Of a DNA stretch of 64,000 nucleotides, positions 46,801-56,368 are shown in pieces. Every line of letters starts with the position of its first letter. Positions within the stretch are counted from its first letter, which is position 1. Position numbers and translations under genes: made by a program. This DNA is from Candidatus Fredericiella danica (GTDB lineage: Bacteria; Chloroflexota; Anaerolineae; Caldilineales; Caldilineaceae). The notes under the pieces were generated by a model, which made no database searches, was not told the DNA's origin, and saw only the letters and a list, made by a program, of their open reading frames with translations. The stretch is from contig JADJPH010000101.1 of assembly GCA_016713335.1 (NCBI GenBank), forward strand, positions 62,001-126,000. The letters run 5' to 3'.

Positions 46801-46831
46801 CTATATGCCCATTACCATCAGCAACTCATGA
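43811..46831 (+). CDS. Bifunctional penicillin-binding protein 1A type with C-terminal Ig-like module
   Basis: A protein of 1006 residues. The N-terminus has a membrane helix with a lipobox-like end (GLFVALFILAGC). GT51 domain: HAMIATEDASF (catalytic Glu at about 143), GGSTITMQLARAL, EEILEMYLN-like KDEILEMYLNLAYFGHLAYG. Transpeptidase: S-x-x-K in RQPGSSIKPVIYSTA (about 421), S-x-N in ANSLNIPTL (481), K-T-G in AAKTGTTTNFRDNWTMGFTK (613). The last 90 residues are an extra module ending DGNYDEYYMPITI. Two compensating frame breaks (about 44100 and 44205) corrupt FQSSYIYDRNGRLLAEVFDE. It polymerises and crosslinks peptidoglycan. ATGA overlap with the next gene. Confidence 0.92.
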   Translation: MSPNRLLKRYSARPAYRSIRRFGPQLLGLFVALFILAGCGGGTLSDRMSGMPSVAAQMLARGYINKNLADYPLRPKVAGTPQRIAETYLLEYQPGPERAFSRAATSTIAMAACWRKYLTKDGACGFPWLRSPRLIHAMIATEDASFVRNDGVDTRRLLAAVAQNVRGEGMISGGSTITMQLARALVFPPEQRFARSLDRKINEALIAEELTRLYTKDEILEMYLNLAYFGHLAYGPEAAARTFFGKSARELSLAEASLLAGLPQQPANLDPFFYLEAAKQRQRTVLDSMVRRGYITQQEADLAHLEPLQFAPDPNLQPKLVPHFLQYLDEYLARAPDNLALARSGLVITTTLDLEMQNLAQQIVKEQVEALRGSYDLSNAALVALKVGTGEVLTMVGSKDYNDEKIGGKVNVALRPRQPGSSIKPVIYSTAIDSGIVSPATMLWDLRVDYPMNFDKTKKYTPRNYDEKLRGPVTVRMALANSLNIPTLKLFDGVDPDTFIATANELGITNINTETLNNYGLVTALGAAEVKLIDLATAYHAIANQGEFVEATPILSITDGAGNPIKLKAVRPAVQAISPEAAFIVTDIMSDNKARAPIFGENSRLHLSRPAAAKTGTTTNFRDNWTMGFTKYFLTGVWAGNNDGRPMQRADGITGAGPIWNRFMEAVIADPRLRSIVGAPEGEEGWAFDPPPGVVQVQGACPGGIYCREGGEYFTQAWLDEHETTGPYWGGFATGLFANVTVERASGEQINAGLCLLRPASSNDAEAATAFFMPMGNGRLALKHEVTTTVDAPNAGAITATTPTTPTAVAAAEIVTKTVYQLEDSFLADRVNEEQKEVGRWASQRGLPLVLGTCAEMEPLVRGIYGNNIRRVVVSDALPRTAIRSTSSYSGTLEADSTEEAPLADVSAGGNNGFTSPGPGATLNGAVAIQAVAATPNFWKWQLDLLVNGADASFIAIGEQPAPGPTNLVGFDTTRYPNGSHLLRLRVVRRDGNYDEYYMPITISNS

Positions 46832-48146
46832 AGTCGCAAACTCGCCAACGCCTGGCGCTCGTCGTGATTGCAGTCATTGCCATCGTGACGACCTGGCAAC
46901 TGCAACCACAGCCGGCAGTGCTTGGCCAAACCTCGCCGGCGCCGACCTCTCCCCCTCCAACACCGGAGCCGACGTGGACACCCGTGCCAACGGCGCCTCC
47001 GGGGCTGCCCGGTATAACCCCCAGCCCAACGCCTGACATGCGCGCCATCAATCAGATCTTCTCGCCAAAGCCAGGCGATGCTGTAGCCGGCTTTGCTGCC
47101 ATCGTGGGTTCAGCCCTGATCGACAACTTCGCCGAATACCAGGTCCACATCTCGCCGGCAGGCATGGAGAACTGGGCCTGGCTGCAGACAAGCCGCAAAG
47201 TTGTGCGTGCCAATTTGATTCACGCCCTGAATACCTTCTTGCTTCAGGATGGCTTCTACGATCTGCGTGTCCGTGCAATTCGTGACGACGGCAACTATTC
47301 GGAGGCTTTCCTCCGCGACATTGAAGTGCGCAATGCCAATCCACCGACGCCGACCCCCATCTTTGATGCACTGGGCACGCCACAGCCGGCTTCACCCTTG
47401 ATCCCGCTGCCAAACCGCGCACCCACCGCCACGCCAACGCCGCGGGTGCAGGCTTTTGTCAACAATGGGCAGGGTATCTATCGGCCCCAGAATGGGGATG
47501 TCGTGCGGGGGTTGACGCCGATCATTGGGACGGTCAACGGTAAAACCAACCTGAACCCCTTTGCACACTTCGAACTCGCCATTGCGCCAAGCGGGACAGA
47601 CCAATGGGGTTGGCTCTACACGGGGATCGCCAGTATTGGCAATCGCCAATCTTCCAATGGAACACGCGTCAGGTGGCAGATGGACTCTATGATCTCCGGC
47701 TGCGCATCGTCTATAGCGACAGCAATTATGACGAATACTATGTGACCAGGGTACGAGTTGCCAACGACACCTTTGGCGAACTCCTACCCGAAGATACGTT
47801 CACCGGGGCTGGCGAGAAAGCGCTGGGCCTCTATTTGCCGCGCGACGGCGCCCAGGTAACGGGTCTGGTGGACTTTGTCGGCGCGACGGCCATCCCCGAT
47901 CTGCTGCAATGGGAGCTCTATTGGTCACCGGTTGGCGCTGACAGTTGGGAATTTCTCGTGGCGGATACAAAACCGGTGGTCAATGGCACCCTGGCGCGCC
48001 TTGACTTGAGCCTGCTCCCAACGGGATCTTACGATTTTCGCCTGCGCCTCGTTCGCACCAACTATACTTACAACGATTTTGTGGTGCGAAACGTGCAAGT
48101 GACCCAGCCCACCCCTACGCCGATTCCACTCACACCGCCTCAATAA
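46828..48146 (+). CDS. Secreted protein of three Ig-like modules related to the PBP tail (frame break)
   Basis: About 438 residues. Signal peptide MKSQTRQRLALVVIAVIAIV, ending near VLGQ, then a Pro/Thr linker. Three modules follow, of about 90 residues each, with a shared pattern: I-F-S-P-K-P-G-D-x-V-x-G (or similar), a W near the middle (ENWAWLQTS, DQWGWLYTG, DSWEFLVAD), then DGFYDLRVRAIRDDGNYSE or DGLYDLRLRIVYSDSNYDEY or TGSYDFRLRLVRTNYTYND. Linkers are rich in Pro/Thr. A frame break near 47625 splits the second module. It overlaps the PBP stop codon (ATGA), so both are translated together, and its modules resemble the PBP C-terminal module. Confidence 0.8.
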
Positions 48147-48461
48147 CCTAAACCGATTCCACGGTGAAACCCACAGGTGGCGGGCGGAGTTTCATGCAGA
48201 TTTCACCCTGGCATTCGTTTAGACTTGCGTTTCGAGAATAGTTGACCAGTTTTTGCAGCATCCCCCGTCACCTGTATAATGTACTGGTTGCGGGCGACAC
48301 TGCACCGTCCTGCAACCATCTTATAGCCGCCCAACATGGCGAGTACCGGCCAGTGGACGGAACAGTGCAGATAGCGACTACGTTTATTGTTGTGGGTTCC
48401 ACCTGTTTGAAAACAGGATTCTGGAACCGCAGATCGAAAAAGCGACCTTCGGAGGTAAATG
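48147..48461 (+). promoter_or_regulatory. Promoter and long structured leader of the LysM-fasciclin gene
   Basis: A TTGCAG box (48253-48258) and a perfect TATAAT (48275-48280) with 16 bases between form a good promoter. It leaves a leader of about 175 bases. This holds a hairpin at 48286-48317 (GGTTGCGG with CCTGCAACC) and a perfect 14-base stem at 48395-48428: GGTTCCACCTGTTT, loop GA, AAACAGG, bulge ATTC, TGGAACC. A strong GGAGG at 48451 follows. Stable stem just ahead of the ribosome-binding site may stabilise the mRNA or gate translation. Confidence 0.6.
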
Positions 48462-50468
48462 ATGAACAAATCAAAGTGGCAACGGTTGGTAGTGGCCTCG
48501 CTCATGCTGGCGCTGCTCACCGCCACCTTCGCCCCGGCTGCAATGGCAGCCAGCGAAGCGGCTCCTGTTGCACAGACGGCAAAAGCTGAGTCTCCTGTCG
48601 TCACCGGCACGATTCCTGGTGGCCAGTTCGCCAAGATCTGGCTCGGCCTCACGCCCATCAACCCGGGCACGGTCACCGTGACTGCGGAGTGGGACCGGCA
48701 AGATGCTCTGGCGAGTGGACTGGGCTTTTTTATCCTTAGTCCTGAAAACTTGAGCGCAGTGAGCAGTGGCGCTCCTCTGTCTGCCAACAATGTCGGCGCC
48801 GGCAGCGAAAAATTCTTCCTCAACGGTCCGTCCAATGTGCAGGGCGCCAATTTCCGGGCGACCGGGACCGACTACACGATCGTTGTCTACAATGATTCGC
48901 AAGCCGATGCTAATTTCACTTTGACAGCGGAGAACGGTCTGATTGAGGATGATTCTGACCAGGTCAGCATCCCAGGCGCCGAGGCGACGGACGAAGCAGC
49001 CGCACCCACCGAAGCCGCCGCAACGGAAGAAGCAACCGCCGCCGCAACGCCAGCGGCAGCCGTCGCCGTTACCGGTACGACCGCAGCAGCAGCCACCCCG
49101 GCCGCGACGGCAGCCGCCGCGCCCGTAACCACGGTGGCCCCTGGTCCAGTCACAGGCCAGGAATTCACCGGCACCCTGCCCAATCAGTATGACCAACACA
49201 TTCTTGCGCTTGCCCCAACCAATCGGGACGGCGAAGTGACGCTGACGTTGGCCTTTGATCCGCAGGACAGCACCGAACTCGCCCGCCGCATCAACTTCTG
49301 GGTGATGGATCAGGAAGCCTTCAAACGCTACCTGGCCGGTGATGCGCCCAGTGCCGTGGCCGTAGCCGCCGGTTCCCGTGAATCGGGCAATACACGCGCC
49401 ACCACCTTTAAGACGACCGGTTTCGGTCCCTACAGCGTCATCGTCTACAACAATTCCCGCGTCCCGGCTGAATACTCCCTACGGGTCGACGGTGGCATTC
49501 TGGAAGATGACTCGAATCAGACCGTGACCGCACAGTTGGCCAATGGCGGCGCCAGCACGGCGGCCACGACCGATGCAGCCGCCGCGCCTGCCGCAGTTGC
49601 CGCCACGACGGCCACGACAGCCACGACCGGCGCCACCGCAGCCACGACCACAAGCAGCGGCGTTGAAGGTGAAAAGGGTGGCCAGTATACGGTGAAGGCA
49701 GGCGACACGCTGGCCATCATCGCGCGTGACATCTATGGCAATTTCGAACTCTACGAGCAGCTTTGCGCCTTCAATAACATCGCCGATTGCAACGTCATCG
49801 AGGTTGGCCAGGTGATCAATCTGCCGACCGATGCGCAGATTGGCGCAACGGGCACAACAGCGGCGGCAACGCCAGCCGCAACTGCAGTTGCTACGACCGT
49901 TGCGACACCGGCAGCCACTGCCGCAGTTACTTCAACGGCCGCAGTAACAACCACCCCAGTTGTCAGGCCGACGACTGCCGTCACGCCGACGACTGCCATC
50001 ACGCCAACGACGCCGACCACCCCGACGACTGCACCAACAACGGGCGGCGCCACGGGTACAGTAGTCGACGATCTCACCGCGGCCGGCAACTTCACGACCC
50101 TGCTGGCGGCGCTCAAGGCAGCCGGGCTGGACACCGCGCTTGAAGGCAGCGGGCCCTTCACCGTATTTGCGCCGACCGACGCCGCGTTTGATGCCTTCTT
50201 GAGCAGCAACAACCTCACGGAAGACCTGCTGCTCCGGGCGAAGGAACTCCCCGGTGTGCTGCAGTACCACGTGCTGTCGGGCAAGGTGCTTGCCGCCGAC
50301 ATCACCAATGGCAGCAAGGCGACAACCCTGCAGGGCAAGCCGGTCACTTTCGAAGTGAAGGACGGCAAGGTCTATGTGAACGGCGCTCAGGTTGTCACCG
50401 CTGACATGTCAGCAACCAATGGCGTCATTCATGTCATTGACACGGTGATTCTCCCGCCGCAGCAGTAA
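48462..50468 (+). CDS. Secreted LysM plus fasciclin-domain protein
   Basis: About 668 residues, intact. Of two adjacent ATG codons the second is chosen since GGAGG lies 6 bases before it. Signal peptide ends APAAMAAS. Two similar beta domains follow (ITGTIPGGQFAKIWLGLTP-type, about 40-165; FTGTLPNQYDQHILALAPTN, about 225-350), both ending I-x-E-D-D-S-N/D-Q. Then come Ala/Thr linkers, a LysM domain (YTVKAGDTLAIIARDIYGNF ... VIEVGQVINLP, about 405-455) which should bind glycan, another Thr-rich linker, and a fasciclin/FAS1 domain at the end (GPFTVFAPTDAAFDAFLSSN, LQYHVLSGKVLAADI, GVIHVIDTVILPP). Likely an abundant peptidoglycan-bound adhesion protein. Confidence 0.9.
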   Translation: MNKSKWQRLVVASLMLALLTATFAPAAMAASEAAPVAQTAKAESPVVTGTIPGGQFAKIWLGLTPINPGTVTVTAEWDRQDALASGLGFFILSPENLSAVSSGAPLSANNVGAGSEKFFLNGPSNVQGANFRATGTDYTIVVYNDSQADANFTLTAENGLIEDDSDQVSIPGAEATDEAAAPTEAAATEEATAAATPAAAVAVTGTTAAAATPAATAAAAPVTTVAPGPVTGQEFTGTLPNQYDQHILALAPTNRDGEVTLTLAFDPQDSTELARRINFWVMDQEAFKRYLAGDAPSAVAVAAGSRESGNTRATTFKTTGFGPYSVIVYNNSRVPAEYSLRVDGGILEDDSNQTVTAQLANGGASTAATTDAAAAPAAVAATTATTATTGATAATTTSSGVEGEKGGQYTVKAGDTLAIIARDIYGNFELYEQLCAFNNIADCNVIEVGQVINLPTDAQIGATGTTAAATPAATAVATTVATPAATAAVTSTAAVTTTPVVRPTTAVTPTTAITPTTPTTPTTAPTTGGATGTVVDDLTAAGNFTTLLAALKAAGLDTALEGSGPFTVFAPTDAAFDAFLSSNNLTEDLLLRAKELPGVLQYHVLSGKVLAADITNGSKATTLQGKPVTFEVKDGKVYVNGAQVVTADMSATNGVIHVIDTVILPPQQ

Positions 50469-50526
50469 CAAGTTCGTATCGCCTGAGTGACGATGATGCG
50501 CTCAGGTAACACAAAATGGGACTACG

Positions 50527-50558
50527 GGGCCGGGCGAATTCGCCCGGCCCTCTCTTTT
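50527..50558 (+). terminator. Palindromic terminator of the LysM-fasciclin gene
   Basis: A perfect 24-base palindrome centred on GAATTC (GGGCCGGGCG and its complement) followed by TCTCTTTT, 60 bases after the stop codon. Confidence 0.88.
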
Positions 50559-50640
50559 CCGCGAGACAGTAGAGAAATAATAGAGGTTTGTCATAGTTCC
50601 AGGGGTTGGTTGAGGCGCACAGCCGTGCTAAAATCGATGT

Positions 50641-53159
50641 ATGTCCACTCAGCGCCGCCACGTGCCCGATGCACCCAACGATCTCATCTATACCCCGATC
50701 GATGACGAAGAACCACCTTATTTCGCCACCGACGAGGTAGATCCATTTTTCCCTTCGCCCCACCCCGCGGATTTATCTGATTCACCGCTGCCAGACCAGG
50801 AAATGCAAGACCTGCTCAACTGCGATCTTGGCGCGCTCTTCGGTCCCGACGGCCCATTGGCGCGCCAATTGGCGTCCTATGAGTTGCGCCCCTCACAAGT
50901 CAGCATGGCCGAAACGGTAAAAACCGCGATCTTGACCCATCAGCACGCATTGGTGGAGGCGCCCACCGGCACCGGGAAGTCCATCGCCTATTTGATTCCC
51001 GCCATTCTAAGCGGGAAGACGGTAGTGATCTCCACTGCCAACAAATCGCTCCAGGCGCAACTGTTCCAGAAAGACATCCCCTTTCTCCGGCAGGTGCTGG
51101 GGCGCCCAATCACGGCAGTCGTCGTCAAGGGGCGGAGCAACTACATTTGCAATCTGAAATGGGACAAGGAACAGGTAGAGCAGAAAACCATCTCACTCTA
51201 TGACCGTGAACATGATCAGATCAAGCTATTGCGAAGCTGGCTGGCTGAGACCACCACCGGCGATGTCGATGATCTGCCCTTTATGCTCAACGCCGATCTG
51301 CGGCCACGGATTGTCTCCTACCCGGATGACTGCCTGCACAGCGACTGCCGCTATGACGAGGACAATTGCTGGGTGAACCAGATGCGCGATGCCGCCGCGC
51401 AGGCCCAGGTCATTGTGACAAACCATCACCTCCTCCTCAATGCGCTCGAACTCGGCGTGGCAGGTGAACGCATCCTGCCACCGGCTGCGATCTATGTGGT
51501 CGACGAAGCGCACCACCTTGAACAGATCGCAACCGCCGTCTTCGAGACCGCCGTCACCGATTACACCGTTGAACAACTCATGCAGCGCGCCCTGGTCAAG
51601 GAACATGTGCCGGAGAATGAGATCGATCAGATCCGTTTTCTCAACACCCTGGCCTTTCAGGAGGTCGCCAACCAAAACAGCGAAAGCGCCTTCCGGATTG
51701 AGGTTGAGTTGGAGGCCATGAAGCGACTGGGGGGCATTCTCGCCAAACTGGGCGGCCAATTGAAGCAGAGCAATCCGTATGCGGCTGCCATCACCAAGGC
51801 TGCAGAGCGTGGCGAACGCCCGGATGAGACCACCGCCCAGAACAATCGCTACTACGAACTGGCGATTGAGGCCATCAACAGTGCAGCCACCAAGCTCCAA
51901 ACAGTGGCGACGGCCAAACGCGATGAGTCGACCGTCCGTTATGCGGTGCGCGTCTTTGACCGCCGCTATGTGAACATCGAGGTACATGCCGCGCCGATTG
52001 ATCCAGCCGGACTATTGGCGCAATATCTCTTTTACCCAGAGAACGATGACGGCGATCCCATTGACCGGACCGTGATCTGCACCAGCGCCACGCTTGCCAC
52101 GGACAGCCATTTCGCCCACTTTCGCGCCCGCTGTGGGGTACGCGACGGCGGCGTCGAAGCGGTCCTGCCGGCGGTCTTCGACTACCCCAACCAGGCGCTG
52201 CTCTACCAGCCCCCCTTGCCGGCCTACAACTACCGTGCCGCCAACGCCTACTACGATGCGGTCGCCGGCGAAATTGAACGCCTGCTCGAAGTGAGCCGGG
52301 GACGTACGCTCTGCCTGTTTACCAATTGGAGCGGGCTGCAGATGGTCAGTGCCCGGCTGCAGGCGGATGAGGCGGGCGTCGTCTGGCCGGTTCGCGCCCA
52401 GGGCGATGCCCCGCGCGATGCGCTTTTGACCTGGTTCAAGGAGACGCGGCATAGCGTGTTATTGGCGACACGGTCGTTCTGGGAAGGCGTCGATATCCCC
52501 GGCGACGATCTGAGCCTGGTCGTGTTGGACAAGATGCCCTTTCCGACTCCGTCTGACCCACTGCACGGGAGCGCATGAAGGCCATCGACGACGCGGGCGG
52601 CAGTAGTTTTGCGGAGTACATGACGCCGTTGATGACGCTGGCTCTCAAACAGGGCTTTGGCCGGCTGATCCGGCGCAGCAGTGATCGTGGGGTCGTGGCG
52701 ATCCTCGATGAACGGTTGACCAGCAAGGGGTATGGGCGCCAGGCGCGCCGCGATCTGCCCCCCGCCCGTTTCAGCAGGGAATTCAGGGATGTGCATCGCT
52801 TCTACCAGGATGCGCTCGAAACACGTGCGGAATTTGCCGTCAACGTCTGGGCGTGGCAGCCAGAAAAGGGCGGCGCAGGCATGCGTTGGCGTTGGCAACT
52901 GCTGCGCCTGCAAGATGGGAAGGCAGACCTGCAGGATGGCATTGCCAAAGAATTGAACGATCCTATCGCCGCCGAATTGCACGCCGCCGCCCTCGGCCTC
53001 CAGGATCTGCATGACCGCATCCAGCGCGCAGGCCGAAAGCCGGAAGATTTTACGGTTGAGGTCAGGTGTAGTCCCCTGGCGGTTGCATTGAACCAGGCGG
53101 CAGCGCTCCCCGGACAGGCAACCTGGCGATCACTGCGCATGGTCCCTATACCACGCTAG
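50641..53159 (+). CDS. DinG/XPD-type ATP-dependent DNA helicase (one frame break)
   Basis: About 840 residues. Superfamily 2 iron-sulfur helicase. Walker A VEAPTGTGKSIAYLIPAIL, DEAH box IYVVDEAHHLEQIA, four Cys in the right interval (NYIC, DDCLHSDC, DNCW), VIVTNHHLLL, and in the second half VICTSATLATDSHFAHFR, LLATRSFWEGVDIPGDDLSL, LKQGFGRLIRRSSDRGVVAI. One base is missing near 52568: DPLHG must continue ERMKAIDDAGG. A 5'-3' helicase acting in repair or replication-transcription conflicts is expected. The N-terminal 80 residues are acidic and not conserved. The start is at ATG 50641, close to the preceding terminator; no strong RBS is seen. Confidence 0.88.
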
Positions 53160-53268
53160 CCAACGTTGTGGGTGTGGCGAATCACCGCGTAGGGACACCG
53201 ACTATGTTAAGATAGGACTCTGCTACATTGATTGACGTCGTGAGGCATCTGCACAGACAGGAGTCGTC

Positions 53269-54334
53269 ATGTCTTCCGAAACTCAGCCCGCTCCCAAAGC
53301 AACAAAAGTAGCGCCGCGCCGGGGCTCGGCTTTCGGTGGGCTGCTCTTCCTCGCCGCCCTCGCCGGTGGCGCGTGGCTGCTCTATCGCAACGGGGAAGAC
53401 TGGCTGCGGTCTGTCCTGCTCTATCTATCCAGAGCAGGCTGGGCACGGTCGATCGTCACCAACTTCGGACCCGCCTGGGCAGTCGCCAGCCGCTTTGTGG
53501 CCGGCGAATCCGTCGACGAAGCCATTGCCGCCACCCAGCAACTCAATAGCCGCGGCCTCAGCGTGACGCTCGACTATCTGGGCGAGAATGTGAAAGAAGC
53601 CGCCGAGGCCAATGCCGCCCGCGATCCAGATTCTGTTTCTGATCGGAAACCTCGACGCCGCAAAAGTCGATGCCAACGTCTCACTCAAGCTGAGCCAACT
53701 GGGGCTCAAACTCGACGAAAACCTGGCCATCAACAACCTTCGGATGATCCTGGAACATGCCCGCAGCCGCAACCGCCGCGTCCGCATCGACATGGAAGAG
53801 GCCGCACTCGTTGACGTGACGCTGGACATCTACCGGCGCCTCCGCTACGGCGAGGGATTCTCTAATGTGGGCGTCGTGATCCAGGCCGCACTCTATCGCA
53901 GCGAGGCCGATGTCAAACAACTGATCGAAGAGGGAGCGTGGGTGCGGTTGGTGAAGGGCGCCTACAAAGAGCCGCCGGATATTGCCTTCGTCCACAAGGC
54001 CGACACAGACGCCAACATGGTCAAGTTGATCTACCTGCTGCTCAGCGAAACGGCCCGCAAAAATGGTGTCTACCTGGCCGTTGCGAGCCATGATGAGAAG
54101 GTCATCAGCGCCACCCGCGCCTTCGCATGGGAAACGAAGATTCCCAACACTGCGTACGAATTCCAGTTGCTCTACGGCATCCGCCGTGACCTACAGGAAC
54201 AGTTGGTGGCGGATGGTCACCTGGTGCGCATCTACGTGCCCTACGGCACCGCCTGGTATCCCTATTTCATGCGCCGGTTGGCCGAGCGCCCCGCCAATCT
54301 CTGGTTCTTTGTAAACAACTTCTTCAGACGATAG
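53269..54334 (+). CDS. Proline dehydrogenase with N-terminal membrane segment (frame break)
   Basis: About 355 residues. FAD-dependent first step of proline breakdown. Core motifs: SVDEAIAATQQLNSRGLSVT, then LDYLGENV, VDANVSLKLSQLGLKLDENL, VRIDMEEAALVDVTLDIYRR, NVGVVIQAALYRSEADVKQL, VRLVKGAYKEPPDIAF, YLAVASHDEKVISATRAFAW and FQLLYGIRRDLQEQLVADGH. The start ATG 53269 has AGGAG-like CAGGAG ten bases upstream. The first 50 residues are an extra tail with a membrane helix (FGGLLFLAALAGGAWLLYRN) that monofunctional enzymes usually lack. One frame break near 53625 (NAARD then QILFLIGNLDAAKV). It should feed electrons to the quinone pool at the membrane. Confidence 0.88.
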
Positions 54335-54398
54335 GTTTGGACTGGTCATGCGTCACGAGTGACTGATGACGCATGACTCGTGCCAGGTGGCGTCGTTC

Positions 54399-55025
54399 CT
54401 ACCGCGAGGTCAATGCCCCCGGCAAGTGATCCACCCGATTCAGGTAGCGCACCGCCACATGCCCGGTTTCGTCGATGTCCACCCGGCTCACCGCCGTGTT
54501 GAGATGGCTGAAGTGAATGCATTCGTTGTATGGTTGGGCCGGCATGAGTAGTGCGTGGAACAGGTTATCCAGAAACGTGCCGTGCGTGACAAGGACGATC
54601 GTCTCCTGCGGTTGCGCCACTGCCATGCGCAGCAACTCCCCTGCCACATTTTGGGCACGGACAAAGCACTCCTCATCGCTCTCATACACCCCCATCCACC
54701 AGCCTTCTTCGGTCAGACCTGGGGCTTCAGCTTCAATACTTCGCTCATTGGCTGGGCCGTCTGCAACGCCCGCAACATGGGGCTGACGTAGAGCGCACTG
54801 ATTGGGTGCTCCCGCCCCACCCACGACATCCGCTCTGACTCCGGCGGCGCCGTCGCGGCCGCTTCACCAAATCGCTGCCCCAGGATGATGGCCTGCTGCT
54901 GCCCCAATTCAGTGAGCGGCGGCTCGTGAACGCGTTTCCATGTAGTAGTCGAAGTCTTTCGACGCCAGGTCGGCCAGCACGTTGTTGCCCGACTGGCCAT
55001 GGCGAATCAACAGCACGCGCATCAT
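54399..55025 (-). CDS. Histidine phosphatase (phosphoglycerate-mutase-like) protein, frame breaks
   Basis: About 208 residues. Start MMRVLLIRHGQSGNNVLADL shows the catalytic RHG motif (His phosphorylated in the reaction). PPLTELGQQQAIILGQRFGE, ALYVSPMLRALQTAQPMSEV, then EETIVLVTHG-type PQETIVLVTHGTFLDNLFHA with the second catalytic His. Frame breaks near 54937 and 54720. The start codons ATGATG overlap the stop of the upstream aminotransferase gene (TGATG), so translation is coupled. Substrate unknown; members of this branch dephosphorylate sugar phosphates or cofactor precursors. Confidence 0.82.
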
Positions 55026-56195
55026 AGCCGCCCAGCCACTTTGGCGACGCGATCCAACATCTTCTCCAGGTCCGGTGTGCGTTCCGCAATGCTCATCCGG
55101 ATGTGCCCCTCGCCGGCCGGTCCAAAGGCGATACCGGGCGTCGTCACCACCAGCGCCTCATCGATCAATGCCTGCGTCACTTCCAGACTGCTCTTCTTCA
55201 TGTTGGTGAACTTGGGAAGACATAGAGGCGCCCTCCACCGGCGGACACTCGATCCCTGGGATCTCGTCAAACGCATCAAGCACCAACTTACGGCGCTGGT
55301 CATACACCGCAACCATTTCCTTCACGCAGGCTTGAGGACCCGTCAACGCGGCCGCACCGGCGGCCATGGTAAAGCTGGCGGCTGATTGGGCGCTGTGGGT
55401 CTGATAAATGCGCGCCAGACCGGTGATAGCCTTTGGCCCGGCCATCCAGCCCAGCCGCCAGCCGGTCATGGCATAGGCCTTGCTGAAACCGTTCACGATG
55501 ATGGTGCGCTCGGCCATCCCCGGTTCCGCGCCAAGGCTATAGTGGCGATGACCGTCGTAGATGATGTGTTCATAGATTTCGTCGCTGATGACATAGAGGT
55601 CATGTTGGGTCGCCACATAGACGATCGCATCGATCTCCGCCCGCGTCAGCACGCGGCCAGTCGGATTATTTGGGCTGTTGACCATCATCACTTTGGTCTT
55701 CGGGGTCACATAGCGTTCAAGCAGGTCGGCGCTGACCTTGAACTGGTTGTCACTCGCAAGCGGGACGCGGACAGGCACGCCCCGCTGCAGACTCACCATG
55801 GGACCATAACTGACCCAGGATGGATCCAGCAGCAACACTTCATCGCCCGGATCGAGCATCGCCGCAAGCGCAGCAAACAGCGCCCACTTCGCGCCCGGCG
55901 TCACCATGATGTTCTCCGGGGCAATGTGATGCACATTATTCTCGGTCTTGAGTTTCTCAATGATTGCCTTCAGCAGCGCCGGCGTGCCAAAAGAGGGCGG
56001 GTAGTGAGTGTCACCCGCCTCGATCGCCGCATATCCTGCTGCAACGATGTGCGCCGGAGTGTCAAAGTCGGGCTCACCCCCGGCAAGGCTGACCACATCT
56101 TTCCCAGCGGCTTTGAGATCGCGGCCGCGCTGCATCATGGTCGTGGTTGGCGAGGGCGGTACTTCTTGGAGCAAGCTCGCAAGCGGTTTCATCAT
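55022..56195 (-). CDS. Class I pyridoxal-phosphate aminotransferase (AspC-like, frame break)
   Basis: About 390 residues. LAGGEPDFDTPAHIVAAGYA, the PLP-binding PGAKWALFAALAAMLDPGDE, VNSPNNPTGRVLTRAEIDAI, YVISDEIYEHIIYDGHRHYS and the catalytic lysine in VNGFSKAYAMTGWRLGWMAG; the end is VVTTPGIAFGPAGEGHIRMS. The family converts aspartate, alanine or aromatic amino acids with 2-oxoglutarate. A break near 55230 (VEGA then FYVFPKFTNMKKSSLEVTQA). ATG 56195 and 56192 are adjacent; AAAGG supports the region. It precedes and overlaps the histidine phosphatase gene. Confidence 0.9.
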
Positions 56196-56328
56196 TTGCC
56201 TTTCATCCCTGAGCAAAGGGTCGATTTTTCGAATTGATCCCAGTATGCCACAATCAGGTGGCAACGCCGGAAAGCGCAAGATTGGGGAACAGCAGCCACA
56301 TTGCAGGCGTTCCTTCAGTGCAGTATGG

Positions 56329-56334
56329 TATAAT
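56329..56334 (+). promoter_or_regulatory. -10 box upstream of the small exported Fn3 protein gene
   Basis: A TATAAT that overlaps the ATG at 56333. If it is the promoter, that ATG cannot be the start, which favours the TTG at 56369 behind a GGGAGGGG ribosome-binding site. Confidence 0.4.
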
Positions 56335-56368
56335 GCCTGGCAAGCAAGCCAAGCATGGGAGGGGCCGC

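Noticed and set aside
48959..49670. Ala/Thr repeats in the LysM-fasciclin gene as a mobile or regulatory repeat
   Set aside because: They are codon-level linker repeats in a coding frame that stays intact, without DNA-level periodicity beyond codons.
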